Source: Smittia aterrima
Taxonomy: Eukaryota > Arthropoda > Insecta > Diptera > Chironomidae
Reading direction: 5' to 3'
DNA: 64,000 bases
Assembly (NCBI GenBank): GCA_033063855.1
Contig: CP093829.1
Coordinates: 17,887,537 to 17,951,536 of the forward strand
Under the pieces are notes generated by a model. The model did no database searches. It worked only from the letters and a program-made list of their open reading frames with translations, and was not told where the DNA came from. Made by a program: the position numbers and the translations under genes. Positions within the stretch are counted from its first letter, which is position 1, and each line of letters begins with the position of its first letter. This document shows, piece after piece, positions 40,512-51,189 of the stretch.

Positions 40512-40517
40512 AATAAA
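40512..40517 (+). terminator. Polyadenylation signal of mRpS7
   Basis: AATAAA 36 nt after the stop codon. Cleavage would fall at about the stop codon of the opposing TMEM186 gene. Confidence 0.6.
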
Positions 40518-40520
40518 TAT

Positions 40521-40526
40521 TTTATT
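40521..40526 (-). terminator. Polyadenylation signal of TMEM186
   Basis: AATAAA on the minus strand only 4 nt after the TMEM186 stop codon and 3 nt away from the mRpS7 signal on the other strand. Confidence 0.55.
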
Positions 40527-40530
40527 GAAA

Positions 40531-41133
40531 CTAATCGCTTCCGAAGATTCTGTCCAACTCTGAATAATCGATGACTCCACCATGCTTGTAAAACAATTTC
40601 AGCTTTGGATGACCATCTTGAAAGCGAAGGGTTGTGTAAAATTGGTCTAATCTGCTTCTTGGGATTTCAGAGAAAGGCAAGACATTCTCAATTTTCATCT
40701 CGACGTCACGTCTTATTCCCCAAAAGTCCAGATAAGCAAACCTCACCAACTCTGGAACATTTTCTTGTGTGTAAATGAATCCAATAGTTCCTTTAAATGC
40801 CCAACTAGCGAGAGACAGTGCCAGAAGTCCAGAGATTCCGATTGCAGATGTAACCAATGGCAGAGATTCTACACCTTCAATTGCTAAGGTTTCAATTGCA
40901 AACGAAGCTGGAACTATGACTCCCGTTCCGATAATCTGATACTTCTTCAATTGGTTAAATGTCACAAGAAACTTCATTAGATTAAACTTGTAAATTGGTT
41001 CCCAGCCGGTCTCTTTTTCTGGAGGCTTTGATCCAGTTTTTATAACTGACGAAATTCCAGCGGATTGCTTTATTGTCAGTGGAAGTCGAAATAACTTTGA
41101 GGTTGAACGTGATGTTAGTTTCAAGAGGATCAT
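40531..41133 (-). CDS. Tmem186: TMEM186-like mitochondrial inner membrane protein
   Basis: One exon of 200 residues; human TMEM186 has 213. There is a basic, Ser/Thr-rich N-terminus (mitochondrial targeting), then WEPIYKFNLMKFLVTFNQLKK and two membrane helices (IIGTGVIVPASFAIETLAI and VTSAIGISGLLALSLASWAF). The C-terminal part has YLDFWGIRRDVE and ends in GGVIDYSELDRIFG. Family role: TMEM186 belongs to the MCIA complex, which helps assemble respiratory complex I. The gene is divergent to UTP13 (216 bp between start codons) and convergent with mRpS7, so two mitochondrial genes share a 3' boundary. Confidence 0.85.
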   Translation of the reverse strand: MILLKLTSRSTSKLFRLPLTIKQSAGISSVIKTGSKPPEKETGWEPIYKFNLMKFLVTFNQLKKYQIIGTGVIVPASFAIETLAIEGVESLPLVTSAIGISGLLALSLASWAFKGTIGFIYTQENVPELVRFAYLDFWGIRRDVEMKIENVLPFSEIPRSRLDQFYTTLRFQDGHPKLKLFYKHGGVIDYSELDRIFGSD

Positions 41134-41349
41134 TTTGTCTTTATAGATTTATTCACAATTTACTTCTTCAATTTTCTTGCAAAAATATTCCACTTCGAAC
41201 TTGAGAAATCTTGTTGTCTCACTCGCACTTGTTTTCATTCTGTCTCGTTCTATCAACGCATGGTTCAACTTCTGAAGAATATTTAATTAAATATAAAGCA
41301 AACGAGTAAAGCATTAAAGATAATTATTAAACAAAAGGATTCTTTAATC
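41134..41349. promoter_or_regulatory. Shared divergent promoter of TMEM186 and UTP13
   Basis: The start codons of the two genes are 216 bp apart and point away from each other, so both promoters must lie here. No clear TATA box is visible, as is usual for housekeeping genes. The exact start sites cannot be read from sequence. Confidence 0.6.
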
Positions 41350-43796
41350 ATGGGCGATTCAGTGAAATTAAAAGAAATGTGAGTAAACCTCATAAATCAA
41401 ATAATTTATTGAAAATTGAATTCTTTCTTATTTCTTTTTGCAGATTTGAAGTTGAGAAACAATACGGAGCGTTTTACACTGGCGGAACTGTTCTTTGGAC
41501 TTCAGATGGAAAGCAATTCCTTTGCCGAGATGAAAGCAAAATCAATATCATTTCTATGCAGTCACTGGAAGTCGAACGAGTTATTGGAGCTGATGATGCT
41601 GCTGACGACGTGATTTACACATTTTTGTTGACTCCAAATGACGAGGAAGTTGTGACAGCTCATCGAAGTGGTTTATTGAAGCTCTGGAACTTTGCGACTG
41701 GCGAACTCAAGAAGAGTTGGAGGAATCTTCATGTTGGTCCAGTCTCGTGTTTGGAATATTCATCAAGTGCTCAGCTGCTTGCTTCAGGAGGATCAGATTC
41801 TTTCATTCGCGTTTGGGATTTCAACAAGCAAATCTGCAAAGGAGCTTTGAAAGGGGCTCAAGGTGTTATCAGTGTCGTGAAATTCCATCCAACTGAGAAC
41901 ATCATCGTCGGAGCTGGCGATGACGCCAATGTCCTTGCTTGGAATCATGAGACACGCGAAGTTGTGAAAAAGTTTGATGGTCACATCTCGAAAGTTACTT
42001 CAATTTCATTCTCACACGATGGAAAGTTCTTCGTGTCCTCCAGTCGCGATAAAGTTTTAATTCTATGGGATTTCGAGAGCACTAAGCAACTGCGAACTGT
42101 TCCAGTCTACGAAGGCGTTGAATGCGCAATGATTCTTCCTTATCATCTAAAACTTCCCAACGGCATCGAACTCAAAGATGAATCGAAAATCTACGCGGCA
42201 AGTGCAGGAGAAGAAGGAATTGTTAAAGTCTGGCAGATGAACGATTCAAAAATGTTGTTCAAACAAGAAAAGAGTTTGATCTCGAAAGCTTCTGAAGAAG
42301 GTGGACTCGCAATCACTCAAATGCTCTACAACGAACAGATGCAACAAATTGCTCTGGTCAGTTTCGATCATAACATTATCGTTCACGATTTAACAACATT
42401 CGCTTGCAGCAAGCAATTGATTGGATTCACAGATGAAATCCTTGATCTCACTTTAATGGGAAAGAAGGATGAACTTCTTGTCATGGCGACGAACAGCAAC
42501 GACATCAAAGTCTACGACACACGAACAATGAATTCAATAATTCTCAAAGGACATTCGGAGATAGTTTTAGCTCTGGCGTCATTTAAGAATCTTTTGTTGT
42601 CGTCGGGAAAAGACAATTCCATTCGACTATGGGAAGCTGATTTTGATAACTTTTCATTCAACTGCGTCGCGATTGGAGCTAAGCATACGCAAGCAGTTGG
42701 AAGTATTGGAATGAGCAAAGTTTCGGGAACTTTCTTCGCGTCTGTGAGTCAAGATCAGTGTTTGAAGCTTTGGAAGATTCCCAAGAAGTTTGAGAAAGAT
42801 GCGGAGCCTGAAAGCTTGAACTGTATCAACACACAACTGGCACACGAGAAAGATATCAATTGCGTGACGATTTCACCTAATGATCGATTCATTGCAACGT
42901 CTTCTCAAGATAAAACAGCAAAGCTCTGGGATTCAACAGATCTAAAGCTAATTGGAGTCTTCCGTGGTCATCGACGAGGAGTTTGGTCTGTTAGATTCTC
43001 ACCAGTTGATCAGATCGTTGTCACAAATGCAGCTGACTCAACAATCAGATTGTGGAATATCAACGACATGTCTTGTCTCAAGAGTTTCGAGGGACATGAG
43101 AGTTCAGTCCTTCGCGCTGAGTTCGTTTCAAATGGAATGCAAATTCTCTCAGCCGGTGCTGATGGACTTTTGAAACTTTGGACAATCAAAACATCTGAAT
43201 GCATTCAAACTTTAGATAAACACGACAGTCGAATTTGGACGATGGCGATTACCAAGGACGAGACAACATTCTTCACTGGTGGTTCCGATTCAAAACTTAT
43301 TAGATGGAAAGATGTTACAGAAGAAAAGAAACGAGAAGAGATCGAGAAGCGACAGGAAGATGTTCTTCAAGAACAAGAACTTAACAATCTTTTAAACCAG
43401 AAGCAGATGCTGAAAGCTTTAAGACTTGCACTGAACCTTAATCGACCCTACATGACTCTGAAGATTATCAACTCAGTCATTCGAAGTCAAGAAACAGGAT
43501 TAGACGAGACGATCTACAAGCTTAAAGATGACCACAAGCATTCATTGCTTCAACACGCTGTGAACTGGAACACGAATAGCAAAAACTGTCGACCCGCTCA
43601 ACTCGTTTTCGATGTTATGATGCAAGAAATTCTCAGCGGAAAATATCAAGTTCAAGGACTAGGAAAGATCATCGAGGAGTCTCTGCCTTACAGTGATCGA
43701 CACTTCAAGAGAATGACCGAGTATCTGAAGGATTTAAAGTTTGTAGAATACACAATGAGGTGCATGATGCCTTATGGTGACGTTGCGATGAAATAA
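41350..43796 (+). CDS. WD40 protein UTP13/TBL3 of the small-subunit processome
   Basis: Two exons, 41350-41378 and 41444-43796, give 793 residues. A long series of WD40 repeats (roughly a dozen) fills residues about 40-650. Clear copies include LASGGSDSFIRVWDF, FVSSSRDKVLILWDF, IATSSQDKTAKLWDS and VVTNAADSTIRLWNI, enough for two beta-propellers. A helical C-terminal Utp13 domain follows (KQMLKALRLALNLNRPYMTL...LPYSDRHFKRMTEYLKDL). Family role: part of the UTP-B subcomplex bound to U3 snoRNP, needed for early 18S rRNA processing in the nucleolus. Exon 1 is 29 nt and carries the first codons MGDSVKLKE; the 65-nt intron is typical of this genome. Confidence 0.92.
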
Positions 43797-43853
43797 TAAG
43801 AATTTGCATTCACGTTCACGTGCATTGTTAACTTCAAGAAACAAATTAAATGG

Positions 43854-43859
43854 AATAAA
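43854..43859 (+). terminator. Polyadenylation signal of UTP13
   Basis: AATAAA 58 nt after the stop codon. Confidence 0.6.
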
Positions 43860-43879
43860 CAAGAGAATCGATTGATTAC

Positions 43880-45700
43880 GAATTCAGGAAGTTACACAAA
43901 ATGCGTTTTCATTGACTTTCGCTTTCAACGCCTTCACAACAATCAGCTGAATTGTTCGATAGTTCTTGTTTAAAGTGTGCTAAGCGATCAGGTGGAGATG
44001 ACGAACGTCGATCTAGATGAATGCAAATTATGACAGGCGAACGTTGCCTTGCTTTCGAATCAATGACATTTTTGGTACAAACACAACGTCCGAGAGCCAG
44101 TCAAGGCCAAAAGAGACTGCAATTATTCTAATTCGGATGGAAGAGAACGTGTTAATCAAGCAATTATGCATTCATTCAATCGTGATGAGAAAGAATTCTT
44201 TACAGAAACAGAAGACTGCATAATTAAATTAATAGCCGATAATTCACGACAAGCGCGCGTGCATTAACTCGTCGACGGTTTTCTTCAAAAATTAACTTAA
44301 ATATTTAATTTAGGAAAATATCTTGAGAGATAAAAGTTTCTTTTAGGAAAGTTCTTCATGACGATGTTTGCAGCAAATAATGAAATAAGACGCAAGCCTT
44401 TACGCAAGTTTACTTCCAATCACGAGCTGGAGCTATAAATAGAACAATTAAGCTCGTGCAATTGCCATTACGATGTTTGAATAAGGAAAGATTACAAAAA
44501 GCTACTGAATCTCGAAGTTCTTTGGAACAAAACGTGAGAGTTCTTGTTTATCAAAGCAATTAACTTTTCGTGTTTTGTTTGATTGAGAAATCCATGTCAA
44601 CTTCTTCATTGACTTCTGACTGAATTATGATAAGATAACGACGATTTGTTGTCAACTGAATTCCTTAGTTGGCCTGCTTCCTCATAAATCTCGTTACCTT
44701 TCGTTTTCAGCGAAGTCATTCCCTTTGTTTCACTTTAATTATCGAGTGCACTTCATTTGTTTGCTCTAGTTTCATGTGAATGTGCACTTTAAACTATTTA
44801 GTCAACCACTTGTTGACTCTGAGACATCATCACGTTCGTATCGTCATAATCAAAGGTTGATACAAAAGAACGTTCACTGGTTGACATTCAACCACGTTCA
44901 CTTGCGCAATTAATTGTTTCCTGGCTGATTTCTAATCAAGAAGTTTGTTTCCTTCAAAGAATCGTCAACCGGAGATTGTAGACTCTATTGCTGCAATTTT
45001 CGTTAAACAAATTCAAACGAAAGCTCTTTAATTAAACCTCCGACATGTGATTTAACATTTAACAATGTTTTTCACATTAAATCGTCGCGATGACGTTGAT
45101 GCTCTCAATAAAAAAATTTATTGCCGTCCAAACAAACGTGTGATAACATAAGAAAAATTTGAGTTGTTGTTTGCCGAGCGAACAATTTGATGAACCTAAG
45201 AATCGAGCTTTCCTCTCGCTATCAGTTCGCGCTTCTTCTCCTGTTCGTTGTCGTGTTGTACAAGGCTTAATTTTCTGTTTTCTGAGCGGGTGTTCTCGCT
45301 TGCCTTTAGTCGACGATATGACTCAAAAAATGATTGTGCGAGTGTGCCCAAGCGACATTAAAACACAGAGACTGAGAGAAAGAACGTTCAGTAGTTTTGC
45401 CGAGATCTTAGCGAAAACTTTTGAAATCGAGAAGGCGAATCGTTTTCAGTTGAGTTTAAAGCTTTGAAGCGATCGGATCGCAAGTTTATGAGCTGCTACT
45501 TAATTTAATCGACAATTGTTTGAGTTTCTTAATGAATTGCTGATGAGACTCTGAAGATTATAGAAACATTTTTCGATGGTTGATTAAAATACTTGTGCGA
45601 CTTCAATTACTGGAGCTAAAGAAAAGAAAACGAAAGAAAATCTTTCAACTCGAAATTAAAATTAAAATTTGATCAAGTGAAAAGAATCAATTAAAACAAA
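43880..45700. other. Intergenic stretch before the channel cluster
   Basis: No supported coding gene. A strong TATA-like element sits at 44434-44442 inside a short inverted repeat; what it would drive is unclear, with the channel first exon at 45710 being the nearest same-strand candidate. Confidence 0.5.
44421..44458 (+). promoter_or_regulatory. TATA-like box flanked by inverted repeat
   Basis: The sequence tataaatag (44434-44442) matches a strong insect TATA box. It is bracketed by cacgagct (44421-44428) and its exact reverse complement agctcgtg (44451-44458). Transcription would start about 30 bp downstream, near 44465. No ORF follows closely. Confidence 0.35.
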
Positions 45701-45709
45701 ACGAAGAAA

Positions 45710-46032
45710 ATGAAGAAAAGTTTAATTGCATTCTTCCTGCTCGTAGTTTTAACAAAAGATGTAGAATTAAGTGATAACTCAACACAAATAGAAACGACGA
45801 CGATAATCAATGCGAACGTCACTAAATCGATCACTGAAAGCTCAACAGAAAATAATTCCACGAAGAGTTTAAATGCAACCGAACAATTATCAACATCAAC
45901 AGTTGAACCACCCGCGACAACTTTAGCGCCAACGACAACAACAGAGCTTTTACTGATCCCACCAGCGACAGTTGAAGCGCAAATTGATAAAGCGAACATT
46001 TCGACGAAGAGACCTTCAAGGATTCAAATCGC
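45710..46032 (+). CDS. Unpaired channel first exon: signal peptide plus Thr-rich N-terminus
   Basis: ATG at 45710 opens 107 codons plus 2 nt, ending at a good donor (gtaagt at 46033) in the same phase as the first exons of both channel genes downstream. It encodes a signal peptide (MKKSLIAFFLLVVLTKDVEL), then a Thr/Ser-rich stretch with several N-glycosylation sites. It closes with LLIPPATVEAQIDKANI, close to VLIPPAKIDAEI at the end of the first exon at 48195. No cys-loop ligand-binding exon follows before 48980. It may be an alternative first exon of the 48195-50733 gene, joining in frame to 48980, or the sole remnant of a third tandem channel copy. Confidence 0.6.
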
Positions 46033-48190
46033 GTAAGTTGAATGATTTCAGTAAACAACTTCCTTCTTAAATTCACGTGATTTTCATGGTGAATCTCAGC
46101 TTGAAATTTATATGCGAAGAAGAGTTCAAATGTTACTGTGATCGTAAAAAAAACTTTTATGAGTTGATGGCACTACAGATTCAATAAATTCTCGAGGAAT
46201 CGCAAAGCAATTTCCTAAAAAACAATTCTCGGAAAATTAAAATACGAAAATATTTTTATTTGAGAAATTCAATTTTGTTTATTTCTGGATCACGGAGCGT
46301 GAAAAGTTTGTTTCAGCGTAGCTTGTGCTTAGCTTTGGACTTGCAACGTTTCGATTCGTTTTACGCTTTATTAGCTTATCAGCATTCGAATTAAATAAAC
46401 GAATTAAGTTGGAAGGCTTGCGACTTGAAGAATGAAAATAATCAACAGTTTCACGTTTGTCTTGCGTCATTTCAGAGCAATTTTGATTACCCCAGTAGTT
46501 GAGTTGTTTTTATGGCTCGAGACCGGGAAAGTGAGTCATTTCTCAAGATAAACTCAATGATAAAATGTCAACAACTTTCAATTACAAGTAACACATCCTC
46601 GTCGGTGATTAAAACCTGTGATTACACTGACAAGTTCAAGCTCACATTTCGATCATGAAGATTCATCGAGAGCTTGTATTTCATGCGTCGACACAGCGAT
46701 TAAGATGTCGAAAAACAAGTTCATGATTTGCTATTTTATTATCTGCTCTTTCCCCATTAAATCGATGTTCACAGTCTTGAGAAAATAATTGTTTGAAGAG
46801 TTATTTTCATCCACAGACGGCGATCGCAATTAACCTTACGACGAGCAAATGTTTTCGCACTTCTGTTGAGAAAATCTTTGAAATTTCTTCGTGAACAAAT
46901 ATTTTAACAACACGAGAAAAGATTTCAATTAGTGAAAGAGAGGGAAACTTTACTGATAAGAAGACCTTTCTAAAAAAGCCGCGACTTCCGAATAATATGG
47001 CTCGAGCTTACGGACTTGGCATTTTAACTGTTGTCGTCAAACCAAATATAAAAATATTTGATCAGACTCGTCACATGAGCAAGCTAATTAGCGTTTTCTA
47101 GTGATAACAAAATTAAGTTTGTTTAATGAAGTTACTCACTGCAGATTATGCGCTTTGTTTGCTACGCGAAAGCAATTAATGTGACGAAGATGTCTACGAC
47201 ACTTTAATCGAAAACTTGTCACTTTGTGGTGAATTTATGACCAAACTGATTCGATTAACTTTAACATAATGAACAATTAACGAACAGAAATTAAAACCGC
47301 AGTGACAATTGATTCAGTTACCGTGACAATTCAATCAATGAATTCTGAATAATTTTAAAGGAAAATGTCAGATTGAACTTTCGAGAAGCTTTTCTATCAA
47401 AGCGAAAGCTTCTGAAAACTTAAGTGCAATAATTTCTTAAGTTTATGAAGTCATCAAAGCAAACAACATTGCAAAGCTAATCAGCGAGTCGCTTTACTTT
47501 GTTTTATCGGCCGATCGGAAGAAATTAATAATTTTATTGTCGCAAATTAATCTCCAATGTCCATGAAGTGTGTCATTCAGATCTTCCTGTATTCGGTTTA
47601 GCTTTTAGTTGGTCATGAAGAAAAGCGAAACAAAACTCCGGAAGTCAACTTCATTGACTTAAATCGACCTTGACAACAATAGCAAAAATAATTCTTCTGC
47701 AAAACATCTTTTGTAGGTTTTCAGAGACAAATATAGAAAAACTTTGTTTCGTGTCGAACAATGCGTTGTGAGTGATGCTTTTCGTCATAACAAAAGTTTG
47801 TTGAACTTATCGCACTAATCAATCAAAGCTGTAACTTGACGATGCTGTGTCAATTATTTTTAACACTTTAGGAGATCAATTAACGAGCGCAAATCTATTT
47901 GAGAACTTCAAAGTGTGTAAAACATTTTTTGGGCTTTCCATGCGAAGCAATGTTGACAACAGCTACCTGACTTAAAACTCCTTCGATTTGTTCGTTCTCT
48001 GACTGCTCGTCTTGCTCCTGTTTTTATTTGAAGTCTCGCTCTGAAATCGAAATGAGTTTTTTAAAATGATCTGCTGCGTACGAATCGTTAATTCAATAAA
48101 ACATTAACTTCAGTTGCACTTTAAGTCTCCGACTGATCAGTTTGTCATCTCACAAGTTTATTAAGTAATCGTGGAATTAAGCCAATCAAT
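46033..48190. other. Stretch between the two channel first exons
   Basis: About 2.1 kb with no recognisable exon. I looked for the conserved ligand-binding and pore motifs of the channel family (LWVPHIFFAN, KFPFDQQ, QTAPRIMLG) and did not see them on either strand. It is either intron of an alternative transcript or intergenic DNA. Confidence 0.5.
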
Positions 48191-48194
48191 TGAG

Positions 48195-50733
48195 ATGAAA
48201 CTTCGCTGTCAATCATCGTTCATTCAACTTCTTCTGGCGCTTTCAATTGTTCATTGTGAAGAAATTCTCTTCAATGGCACTCACATTCTCAATTTAAACC
48301 AAACAAAGGTCGAGGTGACAACTGTGAGGATCGCTGAAGTTGTAAACTTGAAAATCAATACAACTCGAGTTATTAAGCAGAAGACCGCGAAACATTTCGT
48401 CACATCAACGCCGAACTCAAAAGTTGTGCTAATTCCACCAGCGAAGATTGACGCGGAGATAATAAACAAAAAGAAAGCGAGTGCGACGTAAGTCTCATAA
48501 ATAAAAATAAAATTCTCGTGGAGTTGATAAATTCCTTTTGAAGCTTCGCGAAACTAATATCGAGGAGATGCAACTTAATCTTCACATTAACGATTGTCCC
48601 ATGAATCACATGATTAAATCGAAACGATTCAAGCACGAGCGAGAACGAAACTGAAAGTCAAGTTCAAAGAATGTTGGAATGAAATCGATGCATTAATTAA
48701 GTTTTGCGTGTTCGCCGGATAGCGACAACGAGTCTTATTGCAAATCAGTGCAACGTAACAGTTCAACTTCCTTATATAGCAGCCGGCAAATCGAAGGAAG
48801 GCTAGACAAGCAAGTTGCTTTACTTTCAATCGTGATTCGAATAAGTTGCGTCAATTAGAATTGTGGCGAAATCTCAATCAAGTTCTGAAGCCTCACTAAG
48901 CTTTCGACGTTGATGATTAATGGCCGATTGTGCAATACGTCATTTGATTTATTAACTTATGCGATGTTGTTGTTTACAGATCATCATCTGAAGGCTGCCC
49001 ATCATTTGAGAACGCAGACTCTTTGACCCAGACAGAGCTTTTCAAACGACTCGTTCATCCATGTCGCTATGATCGCATTCAGCGGCCGATCCGTAAGTCA
49101 AGAGAATGAATATTAAAATTATAATTTATTGAGACTTTGCTTTCTTTAATTTAGCACATGACGAGAAGGGAAAGAGTCAGCCAGTCGACGTCTACTCGCG
49201 CGCTTATATTTATTTCCTTCAAAACCTCGAGGCACATGACTTACAGTTTAAGATGCAAGCGCTCCTACAACTGCGTTACGTCGATCCTCGTTTAGTATTC
49301 AGAGAAGTTGCTCCGAATAGAACTACTCCGATTACTGGAGAGGATGATCTCAGAAAAGAACTTTGGGTGCCACACATTTTCTTTGCCAATGAGAAGTGAG
49401 AGGAGTTTTAATGCTTTGAGTTTAAGAAACTGAACTAATTTAATTTTTAGGGATTCTGGAATTCTCGGCACGCACGAGAAAGACATTTTGACTTCAGTTT
49501 CACCTGACGGAACTGTAATTATCTCAACAAGAGTCCAAGCAACTCTTTACTGCCCTATGAACCTCAGGAAATTTCCATTCGATCAACAACAATGCAAAAC
49601 AGTTCTCGAAAGTTGGATGTACAATGGATCTGATGTTGTGTTGCACTGGGAACAGAAATCGCCAGTCACGCTGGGTCCAGACCAGCATTTGACTGAATAC
49701 GAACTTGTAAATCTCTTTACAAACGAAACGATGATCAATGCTGACTTAAGCGATCTTCGTCACGGAGCTTTCGCTGGAAACTACAGTTCACTTAGCTTCA
49801 CAGTCACACTCAAGCGACAAATGGGTTTTTATCTTCTCGATTACTTTTTACCATCAATGATGATTGTCGCCATCTCATGGGTTTCGTTCTGGCTTCAAGC
49901 TGATCAAACAGCGCCTCGAATTATGCTGGGAACCACGACCATGTTGACTTTTATCACTCTCGCGTCAGCTCAAGGTAAAACATTGCCGAAAGTTAGCTAC
50001 ATCAAAGCATCGGAGATTTGGTTCATGGGATGCACTGGATTCATCTTTGGAAGTCTTGTAGAGTTTGCTTTCGTCAACACAATCTGGAGAAGGAAGAAAA
50101 ATGTTGAGCTTAAGAAGGTGAGATAAAATAAATTAATCTTTGATCAAAATTAATTTCTTAACTTTTCAGGTAAACACTTCGAACATTCTCAAATGCACGA
50201 TGACTCCGAGACTAATGAGGAAGGAGATGAACAGCGCGAATTCGAGTCCAAACACTTTGCATAAATCTCATTCTTGTTCAAGCATCAAAGATAACGAAGA
50301 GAAGTCTCCACGCAATGTGAGACCTTACAAGTTTGACAACAGTTTGACAGTTCATGTGAGTAGAGCTTTGAGCTTTTACAAAAAGCTCAATTTTTAATTT
50401 AAATATTTTACAGAGTTCAGGTTCGATTCCTATCATCACCACTGAGAGCGTTGATGACTTTAAAACTTACACCAACGGAGACATGTCAAATGGTCAGAGT
50501 CAAATCTCGATTGCCATTGATTCTCCTCTCCCAGAAAAGAAACAAATTACTTGGACGTCTATGACTCCGCAGCAAATTTCAATTTGGATTGACAAGTAAG
50601 ATTTTTTTCTTTCCTTTTTGATTGACTTCCCAAAACTTAAACTTTTCTGTTTGATTCTAGGCGAGCAAGATTCTTCTTCCCTTGCGCATTCCTCGTATTT
50701 AACATTTTCTATTGGACCTTCGTCAACATCTAA
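48195..50733 (+). CDS. Cys-loop ligand-gated chloride channel A (hodor/pHCl-2-like)
   Basis: Seven exons: 48195-48487, 48980-49092, 49155-49395, 49451-50117, 50170-50355, 50414-50595 and 50661-50733, totalling 584 residues. Signal peptide, then a variable N-terminus. The ligand-binding domain has the 13-residue Cys-loop C250-C264 (around KFPFDQQQ) and an extra cysteine pair C104/C126. M1 is at about 341-363, M2 at 372-390 (PRIMLGTTTMLTFITLASAQ), M3 at about 402-424 and M4 at about 562-582, with a long Ser-rich M3-M4 loop. The LPKVSYIKASEIW link after M2 and the single Cys-loop without a second loop-C cysteine pair fit the insect-only clade of fly CG11340 (hodor/pHCl-2), CG6927 and CG7589. In that clade hodor is gated by zinc or alkaline pH, acting in gut or Malpighian tubules. 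Ligand here is inferred only. The ATG at 48195 was preferred over an upstream GTG because it starts the hydrophobic signal. Confidence 0.88.
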
Positions 50734-51189
50734 GCAAAAGCTTCAAAAGAAAGCGAAAAATGAAATATTTTTGAAATTATCCTGACATTTTTGATCAGAG
50801 AATATTTTTTTATCGAAAGTTTGCCATACGAAAGCATTAAGCATAATGAATTACTCGACTGCACTTGACTCTTCCTCTCACTCAATCGTGTACATATTTT
50901 TATTACTCGAATAATTAAAGAATAAACTTTATCAATAAGTGTGAACGTTTATCAAACATCAACAGCGTTTGTCGATCATTTTTCTTGTTTACAATTTGTT
51001 TGCAGATGAAGTGTGAGAAACGAGGATAAAGTCTCAACGAGACGAAGATTTATTTTCAGTTTGAAGATGAGACTCAATTGGATTAGATCAGTGAAATAAA
51101 AAGTGAAAAAATCTCGTGACTTTAAACAGAAATTTATTGAAATCTTGTGAAGAATTCAAAGTTGATGAAAGTTCAAAGAGTTTTACAAA
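50734..51189. other. Spacer between the two channel genes
   Basis: 456 bp. AATAAA at 50921-50926 is the probable polyadenylation signal of channel A; the remainder must hold the promoter of channel B. No TATA box is obvious. Confidence 0.5.

Noticed and set aside
50414..50434. ggttcgattcc resembling a tRNA T-loop box
   Set aside because: It lies in the coding frame of channel A and there is no A box or cloverleaf around it.
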